From: an uncultured Pseudomonadota bacterium
GTDB lineage: Bacteria > Pseudomonadota > Gammaproteobacteria > Burkholderiales > Nitrosomonadaceae
Assembly (NCBI GenBank): GCA_903957805.1
Contig: CAJBQQ010000162.1
Span: 1-15,473 of the forward strand
Direction: 5' to 3'
Length of the DNA: 15,473 bases
This document shows, one piece after another, positions 7,005 to 13,615 of the stretch. Positions within the stretch are counted from its first letter, which is position 1. The number at the start of each line of letters is the position of its first letter. The position numbers were made by a program, and so were the translations under genes. Below the pieces are notes generated by a model. That model saw nothing but the letters and a program-made list of their open reading frames with translations, was not told the origin of the DNA and did not search any database.

Positions 7005-7754
7005 CGAGGGTAGATTTACAACTTGTGTTAACTTTGGCTGCGCCATACCATTTTCGAAGACTCGTACTTGCAGGCTCTCCACTATGACGTCAGGCTGTAA
7101 GTGAAAACTTTTCTCCACTCGCTGATAAAATTTAAAGTTGACGCTAGATGTCTTTGAGGGGCTGTCATCTGGGAGAGGCATTGCCACTTTCCGCCCATTC
7201 TGCAGTAAATTGACTGTGAATTCTAGGTTCCCCTGGAAATCTTTGGTACGCTGTTTCCCCTGAACTAGCAAAAGACTATACCGAAACTCTCCAGAAGATT
7301 GCCCCCGAGTCAGTTTGAAATGATATACGGAGACACCGCTGCCGGCCATTTCGTTGCCTGACATGAATGTCTGCAAAAATGCCAGGTCTTCCTTCAACCG
7401 GATGCTCTCATCTCCCAGAGTCTTAACCTGTTTGACGAGGTCATCACGTGCCGCAACCTCCATCTGAGCGCGGCGTTCTAGTCCGATTGCTTCTATCCGA
7501 AGGGTTTCATTATCCTGCTGTAATTGCATATTTAATTTAGATAACCGGTCCAGTTCACTTGAAGCGCCTTGCATATCAAAATTTGCAAACTTACGTCCGG
7601 TATCATAAATGCCCAGATATAGCCCGAGACCCAGCGTGAATCCGATCACCACGATAATGGTTAGCCAGCGCAGATACCATGGAAAGTGTGGACGCACCGC
7701 TACTCGCGGGGCGGATATGCCAAATTTTTTCTTTAGAGATTTTACTATTGGCAT
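7002..7754 (-). CDS. membrane-anchored coiled-coil protein, DUF6776-like, function unknown
   Basis: The function of this 250-aa protein is unknown. A basic cytoplasmic N-terminus (1-27, rich in Lys/Arg) precedes one membrane segment (about 28-50, WLTIIVVIGFTLGLGLYLGIY). A helical, probably coiled-coil stretch follows (about 63-130, with Leu/Glu/Gln/Arg-rich heptad-like spacing, for example ELDRLSKLNMQLQQDNETL). The C-terminal domain (about 138-250) appears beta-rich with no recognised catalytic motif. The positive-inside rule puts the coiled coil and C-terminal domain in the periplasm. The family assignment comes from memory of the architecture and of its usual place between argC and a bactofilin. 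It is translationally coupled to the bactofilin, which suggests that it links the cytoplasmic filament to the envelope; that is inference. argC ends 31 bases upstream. No Shine-Dalgarno is visible before the ATG. Confidence 0.8.
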   Translation of the reverse strand: MPIVKSLKKKFGISAPRVAVRPHFPWYLRWLTIIVVIGFTLGLGLYLGIYDTGRKFANFDMQGASSELDRLSKLNMQLQQDNETLRIEAIGLERRAQMEVAARDDLVKQVKTLGDESIRLKEDLAFLQTFMSGNEMAGSGVSVYHFKLTRGQSSGEFRYSLLLVQGKQRTKDFQGNLEFTVNLLQNGRKVAMPLPDDSPSKTSSVNFKFYQRVEKSFHLQPDVIVESLQVRVFENGMAQPKLTQVVNLPS

Positions 7755-7759
7755 CAGGG

Positions 7760-7789
7760 ATTATAGCAAGGTGATCTCAGCGTATTTAA
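7760..7789 (-). promoter_or_regulatory. possible promoter giving a near-leaderless mRNA for the DUF6776-like gene
   Basis: On the minus strand a perfect TATAAT (7765-7760) lies 5 bases before the ATG at 7754. This would put the transcription start at or next to the start codon. The -35 region is weak (TTAAAT at 7789-7784, 18-base spacer). The absence of a Shine-Dalgarno sequence is consistent with leaderless translation, but the TATAAT could be chance. Confidence 0.25.
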
Positions 7790-8814
7790 GGTAACAGTGC
7801 AACATGATCAATCGCAAGGGTTTCCGGCAGGCCAAACATGAGATTCATATTCTGTACGGCTTGGCCAGCAGCACCCTTGACCAGATTATCCGTCACCGAT
7901 AGTACCACTACAGTATCGCTTCCCTGTGGACGATGTACCGCGATGCGACAGAGATTAGACCCTCTTACTGAGCGGGTTTCAGGATGGCTACCCATGGGAA
8001 GCACATCAACGAATGGTTCGTTGGCATAACGTTCCTCAAACAGGGACTGTAAATCAGCATCTGCGGTGAGTCTTGCATAGAGTGTGGCATGTATGCCGCG
8101 GATCATGGGCGTGAGGTGTGGGACAAATGTAAGCCCAACCGACTTTGCGGCCATATTAGATAGTCCTTGTCTAATTTCTGGTAGATGGCGGTGGCCAGGG
8201 ACCCCATACGCCTTGAAATTGTCAGAAGCTTCGGCAAAAAGTGTGTGTACTTCTGCCTTGCGCCCCGCACCAGAGACACCTGACTTTGCGTCTGCGATAA
8301 GATGGTCCATATCCACGATGCCAGACTCTATCAAGGGAAGGAACCCCAGTTGCACCGCTGTAGGATAGCAGCCAGGATTGGCCACCAATCGAGCTTTCTT
8401 GATCTGATCTCGGTTGATTTCAGGCAGTCCATAGACAGCTTCTGCCACCAGCTCTGGACAAGAGTGGGTCATTCCATACCACTTTTCCCATTCTGTGACA
8501 TCCTTGATACGAAAATCAGCAGCCAGGTCTATCACTCTCACACCTGCATCGAGCAGATGCTTAGTCTGCTGCATAGCAATACCATTGGGTGTGGCAAAGA
8601 ACACCACCGAGCATTTTTCCAACGAGGCTTCGGCGGGGTCACAAAACTTAAGAGATACCCGTCCACGAAGACTGGGGAATAGATCCGATACGGGCATACC
8701 TGCTTCTTGGCGCGAGGTGATGGCCTCTATCTGTACCTCAGGGTGTTGAGAAAGAATCCGTAATAACTCGACGCCGGTATATCCGGTTCCGCCAACGATG
8801 CCAACTTTAATCAT
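7786..8814 (-). CDS. argC: N-acetyl-gamma-glutamyl-phosphate reductase
   Basis: ArgC catalyses the NADPH-dependent reduction of N-acetyl-glutamyl phosphate to the semialdehyde in arginine biosynthesis. The protein has 342 aa, the usual type-1 ArgC length. The N-terminal Rossmann motif GGTGYTG (8-14) binds the cofactor. The active-site Cys149 is in NPGCYPT, and the His-rich GHRHLPE motif (207-213) supplies the catalytic His. Other family blocks are VDLAADFR-like IDLAADFRI (95-103), KSGVSGAGRK (177-186) and VPHLTPM. The Shine-Dalgarno is modest (GGGGA about 5 bases before ATG). It is the first gene of the minus-strand series running to erpA and lies downstream of the rpsI terminator, so it needs its own promoter, which would fall in 8815-8946. 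Confidence 0.97.
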   Translation of the reverse strand: MIKVGIVGGTGYTGVELLRILSQHPEVQIEAITSRQEAGMPVSDLFPSLRGRVSLKFCDPAEASLEKCSVVFFATPNGIAMQQTKHLLDAGVRVIDLAADFRIKDVTEWEKWYGMTHSCPELVAEAVYGLPEINRDQIKKARLVANPGCYPTAVQLGFLPLIESGIVDMDHLIADAKSGVSGAGRKAEVHTLFAEASDNFKAYGVPGHRHLPEIRQGLSNMAAKSVGLTFVPHLTPMIRGIHATLYARLTADADLQSLFEERYANEPFVDVLPMGSHPETRSVRGSNLCRIAVHRPQGSDTVVVLSVTDNLVKGAAGQAVQNMNLMFGLPETLAIDHVALLP

Positions 8815-8896
8815 AAAATCCCCATGGTTCTGCTGAGCGAGCGTTATTTATTTCACAATCTGTAGACCTTGCTCTCTTTGCAGGGAAACGAAAAGA

Positions 8897-8926
8897 ATTA
8901 TATATATGACAAGAAACAAATAAGAA
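8897..8926 (-). promoter_or_regulatory. weak candidate promoter for argC
   Basis: The AT-rich spacer between rpsI and argC holds TATAAT on the minus strand (8902-8897) within a TATATATAAT run. The best -35 at 18 bases is TTCTTA (8926-8921), a poor match. A promoter is required here because the rpsI terminator precedes argC, but this exact placement is uncertain. Confidence 0.25.
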
Positions 8927-8941
8927 AGCGATTATAAGCAC

Positions 8942-8975
8942 CAAACAAAAAAGCCGCCAGAAGTTGGCGGCTTTT
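8942..8975 (-). terminator. intrinsic terminator of rplM-rpsI
   Basis: Read on the minus strand, AAAAGCCGCCA (8975-8965) pairs perfectly with TGGCGGCTTTT (8959-8949) around a 5-base loop. The T-run TTTTTTGTTTG follows (8952-8942). GC-rich stem plus U-tract, 18 bases after the rpsI stop, is a textbook Rho-independent terminator. Confidence 0.92.
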
Positions 8976-8993
8976 CCGGGATACAAGAAAGGC

Positions 8994-9386
8994 TTAACGC
9001 TTGGAGAATTGCTTGCGCCGACGGGCTTTGCGCAGACCAACCTTCTTCCGCTCAACCTCACGCGCGTCGCGTGTAACCAGACCAGCCTTACTTAATACGG
9101 GCTTGAGTGTTGAATCAAAATCAATCAGTGCGCGGGTAATGCCGTGTCGCACCGCCCCAGCTTGACCGGACTCTCCGCCGCCATGGATATTAATCATGAT
9201 GTCGAAAGTCGTAAGGTTGCCGGTTAATTCTAGCGGCTGACGGACCACCATGCGACCAGTTTCGCGTGAAAAATATTCGTCTACTGGCTTATCGTTGACC
9301 GTTATCGCGCCTCTACCAGGCTTGAGGAAAACTCGCGCTACGGCGCTTTTTCGCCGACCGGTGCCATAGTTATAATTTGCGCTCAT
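8994..9386 (-). CDS. rpsI: 30S ribosomal protein S9
   Basis: This small-subunit protein's C-terminal tail reaches toward the P-site tRNA. It has exactly 130 aa, like E. coli S9. YGTGRRKSAVARVF (7-20), the S9 signature GGGESGQAGAVRHGITRAL (69-87) and the basic C-terminus GLRKARRRKQFSKR with terminal SKR are all conserved. The gene starts 3 bases after the rplM stop, with a GAGGT ribosome binding site inside the rplM 3' end. It ends before a strong intrinsic terminator. The conserved rplM-rpsI pair is one operon. Confidence 0.98.
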   Translation of the reverse strand: MSANYNYGTGRRKSAVARVFLKPGRGAITVNDKPVDEYFSRETGRMVVRQPLELTGNLTTFDIMINIHGGGESGQAGAVRHGITRALIDFDSTLKPVLSKAGLVTRDAREVERKKVGLRKARRRKQFSKR

Positions 9387-9389
9387 ATG

Positions 9390-9824
9390 TTAATTTCTGA
9401 CCTCGAGTTGTCGCGGTTGTTGTGCCGCGTGGGGATGGGTAGAGCCAGCATAAACCTTCAATTTTTTGAGCATTGCATAACCCAGTGGACCTTTAGGTAA
9501 CATCCCCTTAACCGCTTTTTCCAAGGGTCGTCCGGGAAAGCGTGCATGCATCTTGGTAAAGTTGGTCTGGTAAATGCCGCCTGGGTAGCCGCTGTGTCGG
9601 TAATAAATCTTGTCTTCCGCCTTATTGCCGGTTACTCGCAGCTTGTCGACATTGACCACTACGATAAAATCACCGGTATCCACATGCGGAGTAAATATAG
9701 GCTTATGTTTGCCGCGTAAACGGTGTGCGATATCGGCTGCGAGTCGACCCAGCACCTTGTCGGTGGCGTCTATTACGAACCAGTCGTGTATTACTTCGTG
9801 CGGTTTAGCTGAAAAGGTTTTCAC
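9390..9824 (-). CDS. rplM: 50S ribosomal protein L13
   Basis: L13 is an early-assembly large-subunit protein that contacts 23S rRNA. It has 144 aa (E. coli 142). The N-terminus MKTFSAKP aligns with E. coli MKTFTAKP, which fixes a GTG start (9824-9822). RLRGKHKPIFTPHVDTGDF (35-53), VTGNKAEDKIYY (64-75) and the L13 signature AVKGMLPKGPLG (104-115) are intact, as is the HAAQQP tail motif. A near-consensus promoter lies 35-63 bases upstream, giving a short leader of about 28 bases. The Shine-Dalgarno candidate is AAGGCAGG, rather close to consensus but with slightly long spacing. Confidence 0.98.
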   Translation of the reverse strand: MKTFSAKPHEVIHDWFVIDATDKVLGRLAADIAHRLRGKHKPIFTPHVDTGDFIVVVNVDKLRVTGNKAEDKIYYRHSGYPGGIYQTNFTKMHARFPGRPLEKAVKGMLPKGPLGYAMLKKLKVYAGSTHPHAAQQPRQLEVRN

Positions 9825-9858
9825 AAAGCCTGCCTTGCATGTTCAAAGAAAGCCGCAA

Positions 9859-9887
9859 ATTCTATGTCAGACGGGGACGAATGTCAA
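9859..9887 (-). promoter_or_regulatory. sigma-70 promoter of rplM-rpsI
   Basis: On the minus strand the -35 box TTGACA (9887-9882) is a perfect consensus match. A 17-base spacer leads to the -10 TAGAAT (9864-9859). The start should be near 9852, giving a leader of about 28 bases. The bases after the -10 (TTGCGGC) are fairly GC-rich, as in stringently controlled ribosomal-protein promoters; that regulatory reading is inference. Confidence 0.85.
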
Positions 9888-9903
9888 ACATCCCCGTCTT
9901 TTT
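9869..9903 (+). terminator. terminator-like inverted repeat overlapping the rplM promoter
   Basis: AGACGGGGA (9869-9877) and TCCCCGTCT (9891-9899) form a perfect 9-base inverted repeat. The alternative inner pairing is ATGT/ACAT (9881-9884, 9888-9891). On the plus strand the stem runs into TTTTT (9899-9903), the form of an intrinsic terminator. No plus-strand gene lies upstream to need one. The loop contains the rplM -35 box, so the symmetry could instead be an operator. It also lies 46 bases beyond the dnaE stop and would form a hairpin at the 3' end of dnaE mRNA. Confidence 0.55.
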
Positions 9904-9948
9904 AGACTGTGTACTCAGAGCTACGATCATAGTCAATGATAGCACTCA

Positions 9949-12900
9949 TCAATAAATCACCCGGACATTCTCTGTCTGGAAATGCGCTGACAGCGATTGT
10001 AGTAAGCCATCTTGCAGATTTACTTGCCATGCGTCGCCAAGTTCAAGTTCGCATACGGCACCTTGGTTACGGTAGATCACTGTTACTGGGCAATAGTTAC
10101 GGTTGTCGCTAAAGTTCGTATTGGGGCCGTCGGGATTGCTATTCATACGATAAGGCGCAAGCAGTTCTCTAAGTTTGCCGGCGTTTAACAAGCCATTACA
10201 GTTGAGTTTCATACTTTTAGCGTGGCGTGAGCGAGCGTCAGCCAAATTATATAATTTATCGGCGATAATGCGGAGTGTACCTCCACTCTCTTCATCGCCC
10301 CCTTTAGTATTTACCTTGGCCTCTACTAGCAGCAACTGGTCCTCTTTGAGTGAATTTTTGAGAGCGTCAAAGAGTTCGCTATATACGACCATCTCGACCC
10401 GTGCATTACCATCATCAAGTACGATTATCCCCATCTTTCCTCGTCGGGTCATCTGTGTTCGGATGGCGTAAATAATACCTGCTAGAAGCTGAGGCTCCCG
10501 TTGGGGATTTAACTGGTCGAGCCGGGTGTGAACGAAATTTTTTAGTTCATCTGCATAGGCGTGAAACGGGTGGCCACTTAAATAGAATCCCAGCGCCAGT
10601 TTTTCATTTTGCAGCATCTCCTTCTCTGGCCATTGTGGTACATCAATCAATTGGGGTTGCTCTGTTGCCCCATCACCCTCGCCAAATAGACTCACTTGGG
10701 TGGCAGCGCGGCTGATCTGTTCGGCAGACTCGAGTGCGATACCAACTGATGCCAATAGGCTAGCGCGATGGGTATTGATGGAATCAAATGCGCCGGCACG
10801 GATGAGCGATTCCAATACGCGTCGGTTAACGATACGCTTGTCTACCCGCCGGCAGAAATCGAATAGATTGGTATAGGGGCCTTCCCGGTCCCGCGCCCCG
10901 ATGATGGATGTTATTGCTGATTCGCCTGTTCCCTTTATTGCACCTAAACCATAGCGTATGGTTTTATTATTCATAGGCACGAACCGATAGCCGGACGAGT
11001 TAATATCAGGCGGCAGAATGGTGAGACCATTGCTAATGCCGTCCTCAAAGAATGAATGTACTTTATCAGTGTCATCCATATCGGCCGACAGGGTGGCGGC
11101 CATGAATTCTGCTGGGTAATGTGACTTAAGGTAAGCAGTTTGAAATGCAATTAGGGCGTAAGCCGCTGCATGTGACTTGTTAAAACCGTAGCCAGCAAAC
11201 TTCTCCATTAGACCAAAGAGTTCTGCTGCCTTTCGATCAGACAGGCCGTTATTAATTGCGCCAGCAACGAAGATATCTCGTTGTTGAGCCATCTCCTCGA
11301 CTTTTTTCTTGCCCATTGCACGTCTCAGCAGGTCTGCGCTGCCTAGGCTATAGCCGCCAATTACCTGGGCAATTTGCATTACTTGCTCCTGGTAGATCAT
11401 CACGCCATAAGTGGGGCCGAGTATGGGTTGCAAGCGCGGGTCAAGATACTCCACCCGTTTGCCATGTTTGCGTTCTGTAAATTCAGGGATCAAGTCCATT
11501 GGCCCAGGGCGATATAGGGCAACCAGGGCGATGATATCTTCGAAGCAGTCTGGCCTCGTCTTCTGCAGCAGATCTTTCATGCCACGTGATTCAAATTGGA
11601 ATACCCCCACGGCATTGCCCTGTCGTAATAGAGCATAAGTGGCGGGGTCATCCAGAGGAAGTTTTTCCAAGTGGAAGATTTCAGAATCTTTGGTCTCGAT
11701 CTGAGCCGTGCCTTGATCGACTGTTGTATTAGTGGGGCCAGTCTTTTGATTTCTCCCTTCCGTGTCCAGCTGTCTGATGTACCTGACGGTCCAGTCCAGT
11801 ATGGTCAGGGTTCTCAATCCAAGAAAATCAAACTTTACTAATCCAATCCTCTCCACGTCATCCTTGTCCAGCTGACTTACGGCTGAATTACCCGATTCCG
11901 CGCAGTAGACCGGACAGAAGTCCGTGATCTTTCCCGACGCGATCAGTACTCCACCAGCGTGGGTTCCTACATTGCGGGCAATTCCTTCGAGCCGTTGAGC
12001 GAGTTCTAGCAGGTCACGCACACCCTCCTCCTGCTGAGCGCGCTGATTTAATTGGGGCTCTATGTCGCGCGCCTTTTTTAAGGTCATGCCGATTTCAAAT
12101 GGGATTAGTTTCGCTAACTGATCGACAAAGTTATAAGGCAGGTCTAGAACCCGTCCAACATCACGAATGACAGCTTTTGCCGCCATGGTGCCGAAAGTGA
12201 CGATCTGCGAAACACTCTCAGATCCGTACTTCTGCTTCACATATTCGATTACATGCTCACGCCCGTCTTGGCAGAAATCGATATCAAAGTCTGGCATGGA
12301 TACCCGCTCAGGATTGAGAAAGCGCTCAAATAGCAAGTCATAGCGGAGTGGGTCCAGATCAGTAATTCCGAGAGAGTATGCGACCAGAGATCCTGCGCCA
12401 GAACCCCGCCCCGGGCCTACCGGAACCCCATTATGCTTGGCCCAATTAATGAAATCGGCGACTATCAAGAAGTATCCGGCGAATCCCATCTGAATGATGG
12501 TGGACACCTCAAAGTCAAGTCGTGTGCGGTACTTTGGTAACTGCGCATCACACATGTCAGCATCAGGAAAGAGGGTACGCATACGCTCTTCCAGGCCAGT
12601 CAATGCCTGGTCGTGAAGATACTGTTCCAGGCTTTCATTGTGGGGGGTGGGGAATAGTGGCAGATGATTAACGCCCAACTCCAATATTAAGTTGCAGCGC
12701 TTGGCGATTTCTACGCTGTTGGCAAGTGCTGCAGGAATGTCGGCGAATAGCTCCAACATTTCCGTCTGGGTCTTGCAGTATTGTTGATCAGTGAAATTCT
12801 TTGGTCGGCGACGGTCACCCAGAACATAGCCTTCTGCGATGCATACTCGAGCTTCGTGTGCCTTGTAATCATCGGGACTTAGAAATTGTACCGGCTGTGT

Positions 12901-13506
12901 TGCCACCACCGGCAGTTGCAAGCTCGAAGCAAGCACTAATGAGCGCTGTACAAGGGCTTCTTCATTAGGGGAACTTGTCCGCTGTACTTCAATATAAAAA
13001 CGCTCGGGAAATAGTTGCGCCCAGTCACGTGCCAGCACCTCAGCCTGGATTGGATTGTTTTGTACTAAGGCTAGGCCGATATCGCCAATATGGGCGCCGG
13101 ACAGAGCGATTAATCCATCTGATCCACTATCGGTTTTGTTAAGCCAGGATTTACGAATCTCAGGTCGTCCGCGGTGCTGGTTCTCACGATAGGCGCGCGA
13201 TAGAAGGCGACACAGTAGCAGGTACCCAACGTGGGATTGGCATAGAAGCAGCAAGCGTGAGGGTTTATCTCGGTCAGCCTCGTTAGTGATCCAGACATCG
13301 CATCCGATAATTGGTTTTATTCCATGATCACGCGCCGCCTGGTAAAACTTCACCATCCCGAACAGATTTGAAAGGTCGGTCAATGCAAGTGCAGGCATAC
13401 CCTGGGATACCGCTTGCGCAACAACAGCATCGATACGGACGATACCGTCAACGATGGAGTATTCGCTATGAAGGCGCAGGTTGATGAAATTAGGGGAAGC
13501 GGACAT
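9949..13506 (-). CDS. dnaE: DNA polymerase III alpha subunit, replicative polymerase
   Basis: DnaE1 is the catalytic subunit of the replicative polymerase III holoenzyme. It has 1185 aa, a little longer than E. coli DnaE (1160). Domains in order are a PHP domain (about 7-280, beginning NLRLHSEYSIVDG), palm/thumb/fingers (about 290-830), HhH region (about 835-920), and OB and tau-binding regions (about 1000-1185). The catalytic Asp406 and Asp408 lie in MPDFDIDF, and Asp560 in LVKFDFLG. GPGRGSGAGS (364-373), GTMAAKAVIRDVGR (439-452) and AGYGFNKSHAAAYA (771-784) are intact. A beta-clamp binding motif QVSLF (937-941) matches the consensus. The stretch 580-612 is roughly 20 residues longer than in E. 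coli. No Shine-Dalgarno is visible before the ATG. It is divergent from trhP, and rplM follows with its own promoter. Confidence 0.98.
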   Translation of the reverse strand: MSASPNFINLRLHSEYSIVDGIVRIDAVVAQAVSQGMPALALTDLSNLFGMVKFYQAARDHGIKPIIGCDVWITNEADRDKPSRLLLLCQSHVGYLLLCRLLSRAYRENQHRGRPEIRKSWLNKTDSGSDGLIALSGAHIGDIGLALVQNNPIQAEVLARDWAQLFPERFYIEVQRTSSPNEEALVQRSLVLASSLQLPVVATQPVQFLSPDDYKAHEARVCIAEGYVLGDRRRPKNFTDQQYCKTQTEMLELFADIPAALANSVEIAKRCNLILELGVNHLPLFPTPHNESLEQYLHDQALTGLEERMRTLFPDADMCDAQLPKYRTRLDFEVSTIIQMGFAGYFLIVADFINWAKHNGVPVGPGRGSGAGSLVAYSLGITDLDPLRYDLLFERFLNPERVSMPDFDIDFCQDGREHVIEYVKQKYGSESVSQIVTFGTMAAKAVIRDVGRVLDLPYNFVDQLAKLIPFEIGMTLKKARDIEPQLNQRAQQEEGVRDLLELAQRLEGIARNVGTHAGGVLIASGKITDFCPVYCAESGNSAVSQLDKDDVERIGLVKFDFLGLRTLTILDWTVRYIRQLDTEGRNQKTGPTNTTVDQGTAQIETKDSEIFHLEKLPLDDPATYALLRQGNAVGVFQFESRGMKDLLQKTRPDCFEDIIALVALYRPGPMDLIPEFTERKHGKRVEYLDPRLQPILGPTYGVMIYQEQVMQIAQVIGGYSLGSADLLRRAMGKKKVEEMAQQRDIFVAGAINNGLSDRKAAELFGLMEKFAGYGFNKSHAAAYALIAFQTAYLKSHYPAEFMAATLSADMDDTDKVHSFFEDGISNGLTILPPDINSSGYRFVPMNNKTIRYGLGAIKGTGESAITSIIGARDREGPYTNLFDFCRRVDKRIVNRRVLESLIRAGAFDSINTHRASLLASVGIALESAEQISRAATQVSLFGEGDGATEQPQLIDVPQWPEKEMLQNEKLALGFYLSGHPFHAYADELKNFVHTRLDQLNPQREPQLLAGIIYAIRTQMTRRGKMGIIVLDDGNARVEMVVYSELFDALKNSLKEDQLLLVEAKVNTKGGDEESGGTLRIIADKLYNLADARSRHAKSMKLNCNGLLNAGKLRELLAPYRMNSNPDGPNTNFSDNRNYCPVTVIYRNQGAVCELELGDAWQVNLQDGLLQSLSAHFQTENVRVIY

Positions 13507-13517
13507 GGTGTTACAAT

Positions 13518-13527
13518 TCAGCGCTGA
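13518..13527. repeat. 10-base perfect palindrome just upstream of the dnaE start
   Basis: TCAGCGCTGA is its own reverse complement and lies 11 bases before the dnaE ATG (13506), about where a ribosome binding site would be expected. It may be a protein site or a chance palindrome. Confidence 0.35.
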
Positions 13528-13551
13528 GTGATCTGTATTTGATTGTGGTTA

Positions 13552-13580
13552 ATTCTATTTTGTGACTAATTTTCAACGAA
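13552..13580 (-). promoter_or_regulatory. possible dnaE promoter
   Basis: On the minus strand a -10 TAGAAT (13557-13552) follows a weak -35 TTCGTT (13580-13575) with a 17-base spacer. It would give a leader of about 40 bases and overlaps the proposed trhP promoter, as expected for a tight divergent region. The -35 match is poor. Confidence 0.3.
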
Positions 13581-13587
13581 ATATAAA
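13560..13587 (+). promoter_or_regulatory. possible trhP promoter
   Basis: TTGTGA (13560-13565), a 16-base spacer and TATAAA (13582-13587) form a fair sigma-70 pair. The start would be near 13594, leaving a short leader of about 22 bases before the ATG at 13616. The -10 box lies inside the spacer of an inverted repeat. Confidence 0.4.
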
Positions 13588-13595
13588 CGTTGAAA
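13571..13595. repeat. inverted repeat in the dnaE/trhP divergent promoter region
   Basis: TTTCAACG (13571-13578) and CGTTGAAA (13588-13595) are perfect 8-base arms around a 9-base AT-only spacer that contains the likely trhP -10 box. The arm size and separation suit a dimeric repressor or activator. No T-run suggests a terminator. The regulator is unknown. Confidence 0.45.
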
Positions 13596-13615
13596 TTCAT
13601 TATTAATTCTACACC

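Noticed and set aside
8302..8682. 126-codon open frame antisense to argC
   Set aside because: It lies wholly inside the well-supported argC gene, has no recognisable protein features and is best explained as a shadow frame.
8931..8936. Perfect minus-strand TATAAT upstream of argC as a promoter
   Set aside because: Its -35 position would fall inside the rpsI terminator stem and gives a non-matching hexamer.
9610..9939. 109-codon plus-strand open frame over rplM and its promoter, which might have explained the plus-strand terminator
   Set aside because: The translation shows no domain or conservation signal and most of it mirrors rplM; the frame also runs through the hairpin, so the hairpin does not end it.
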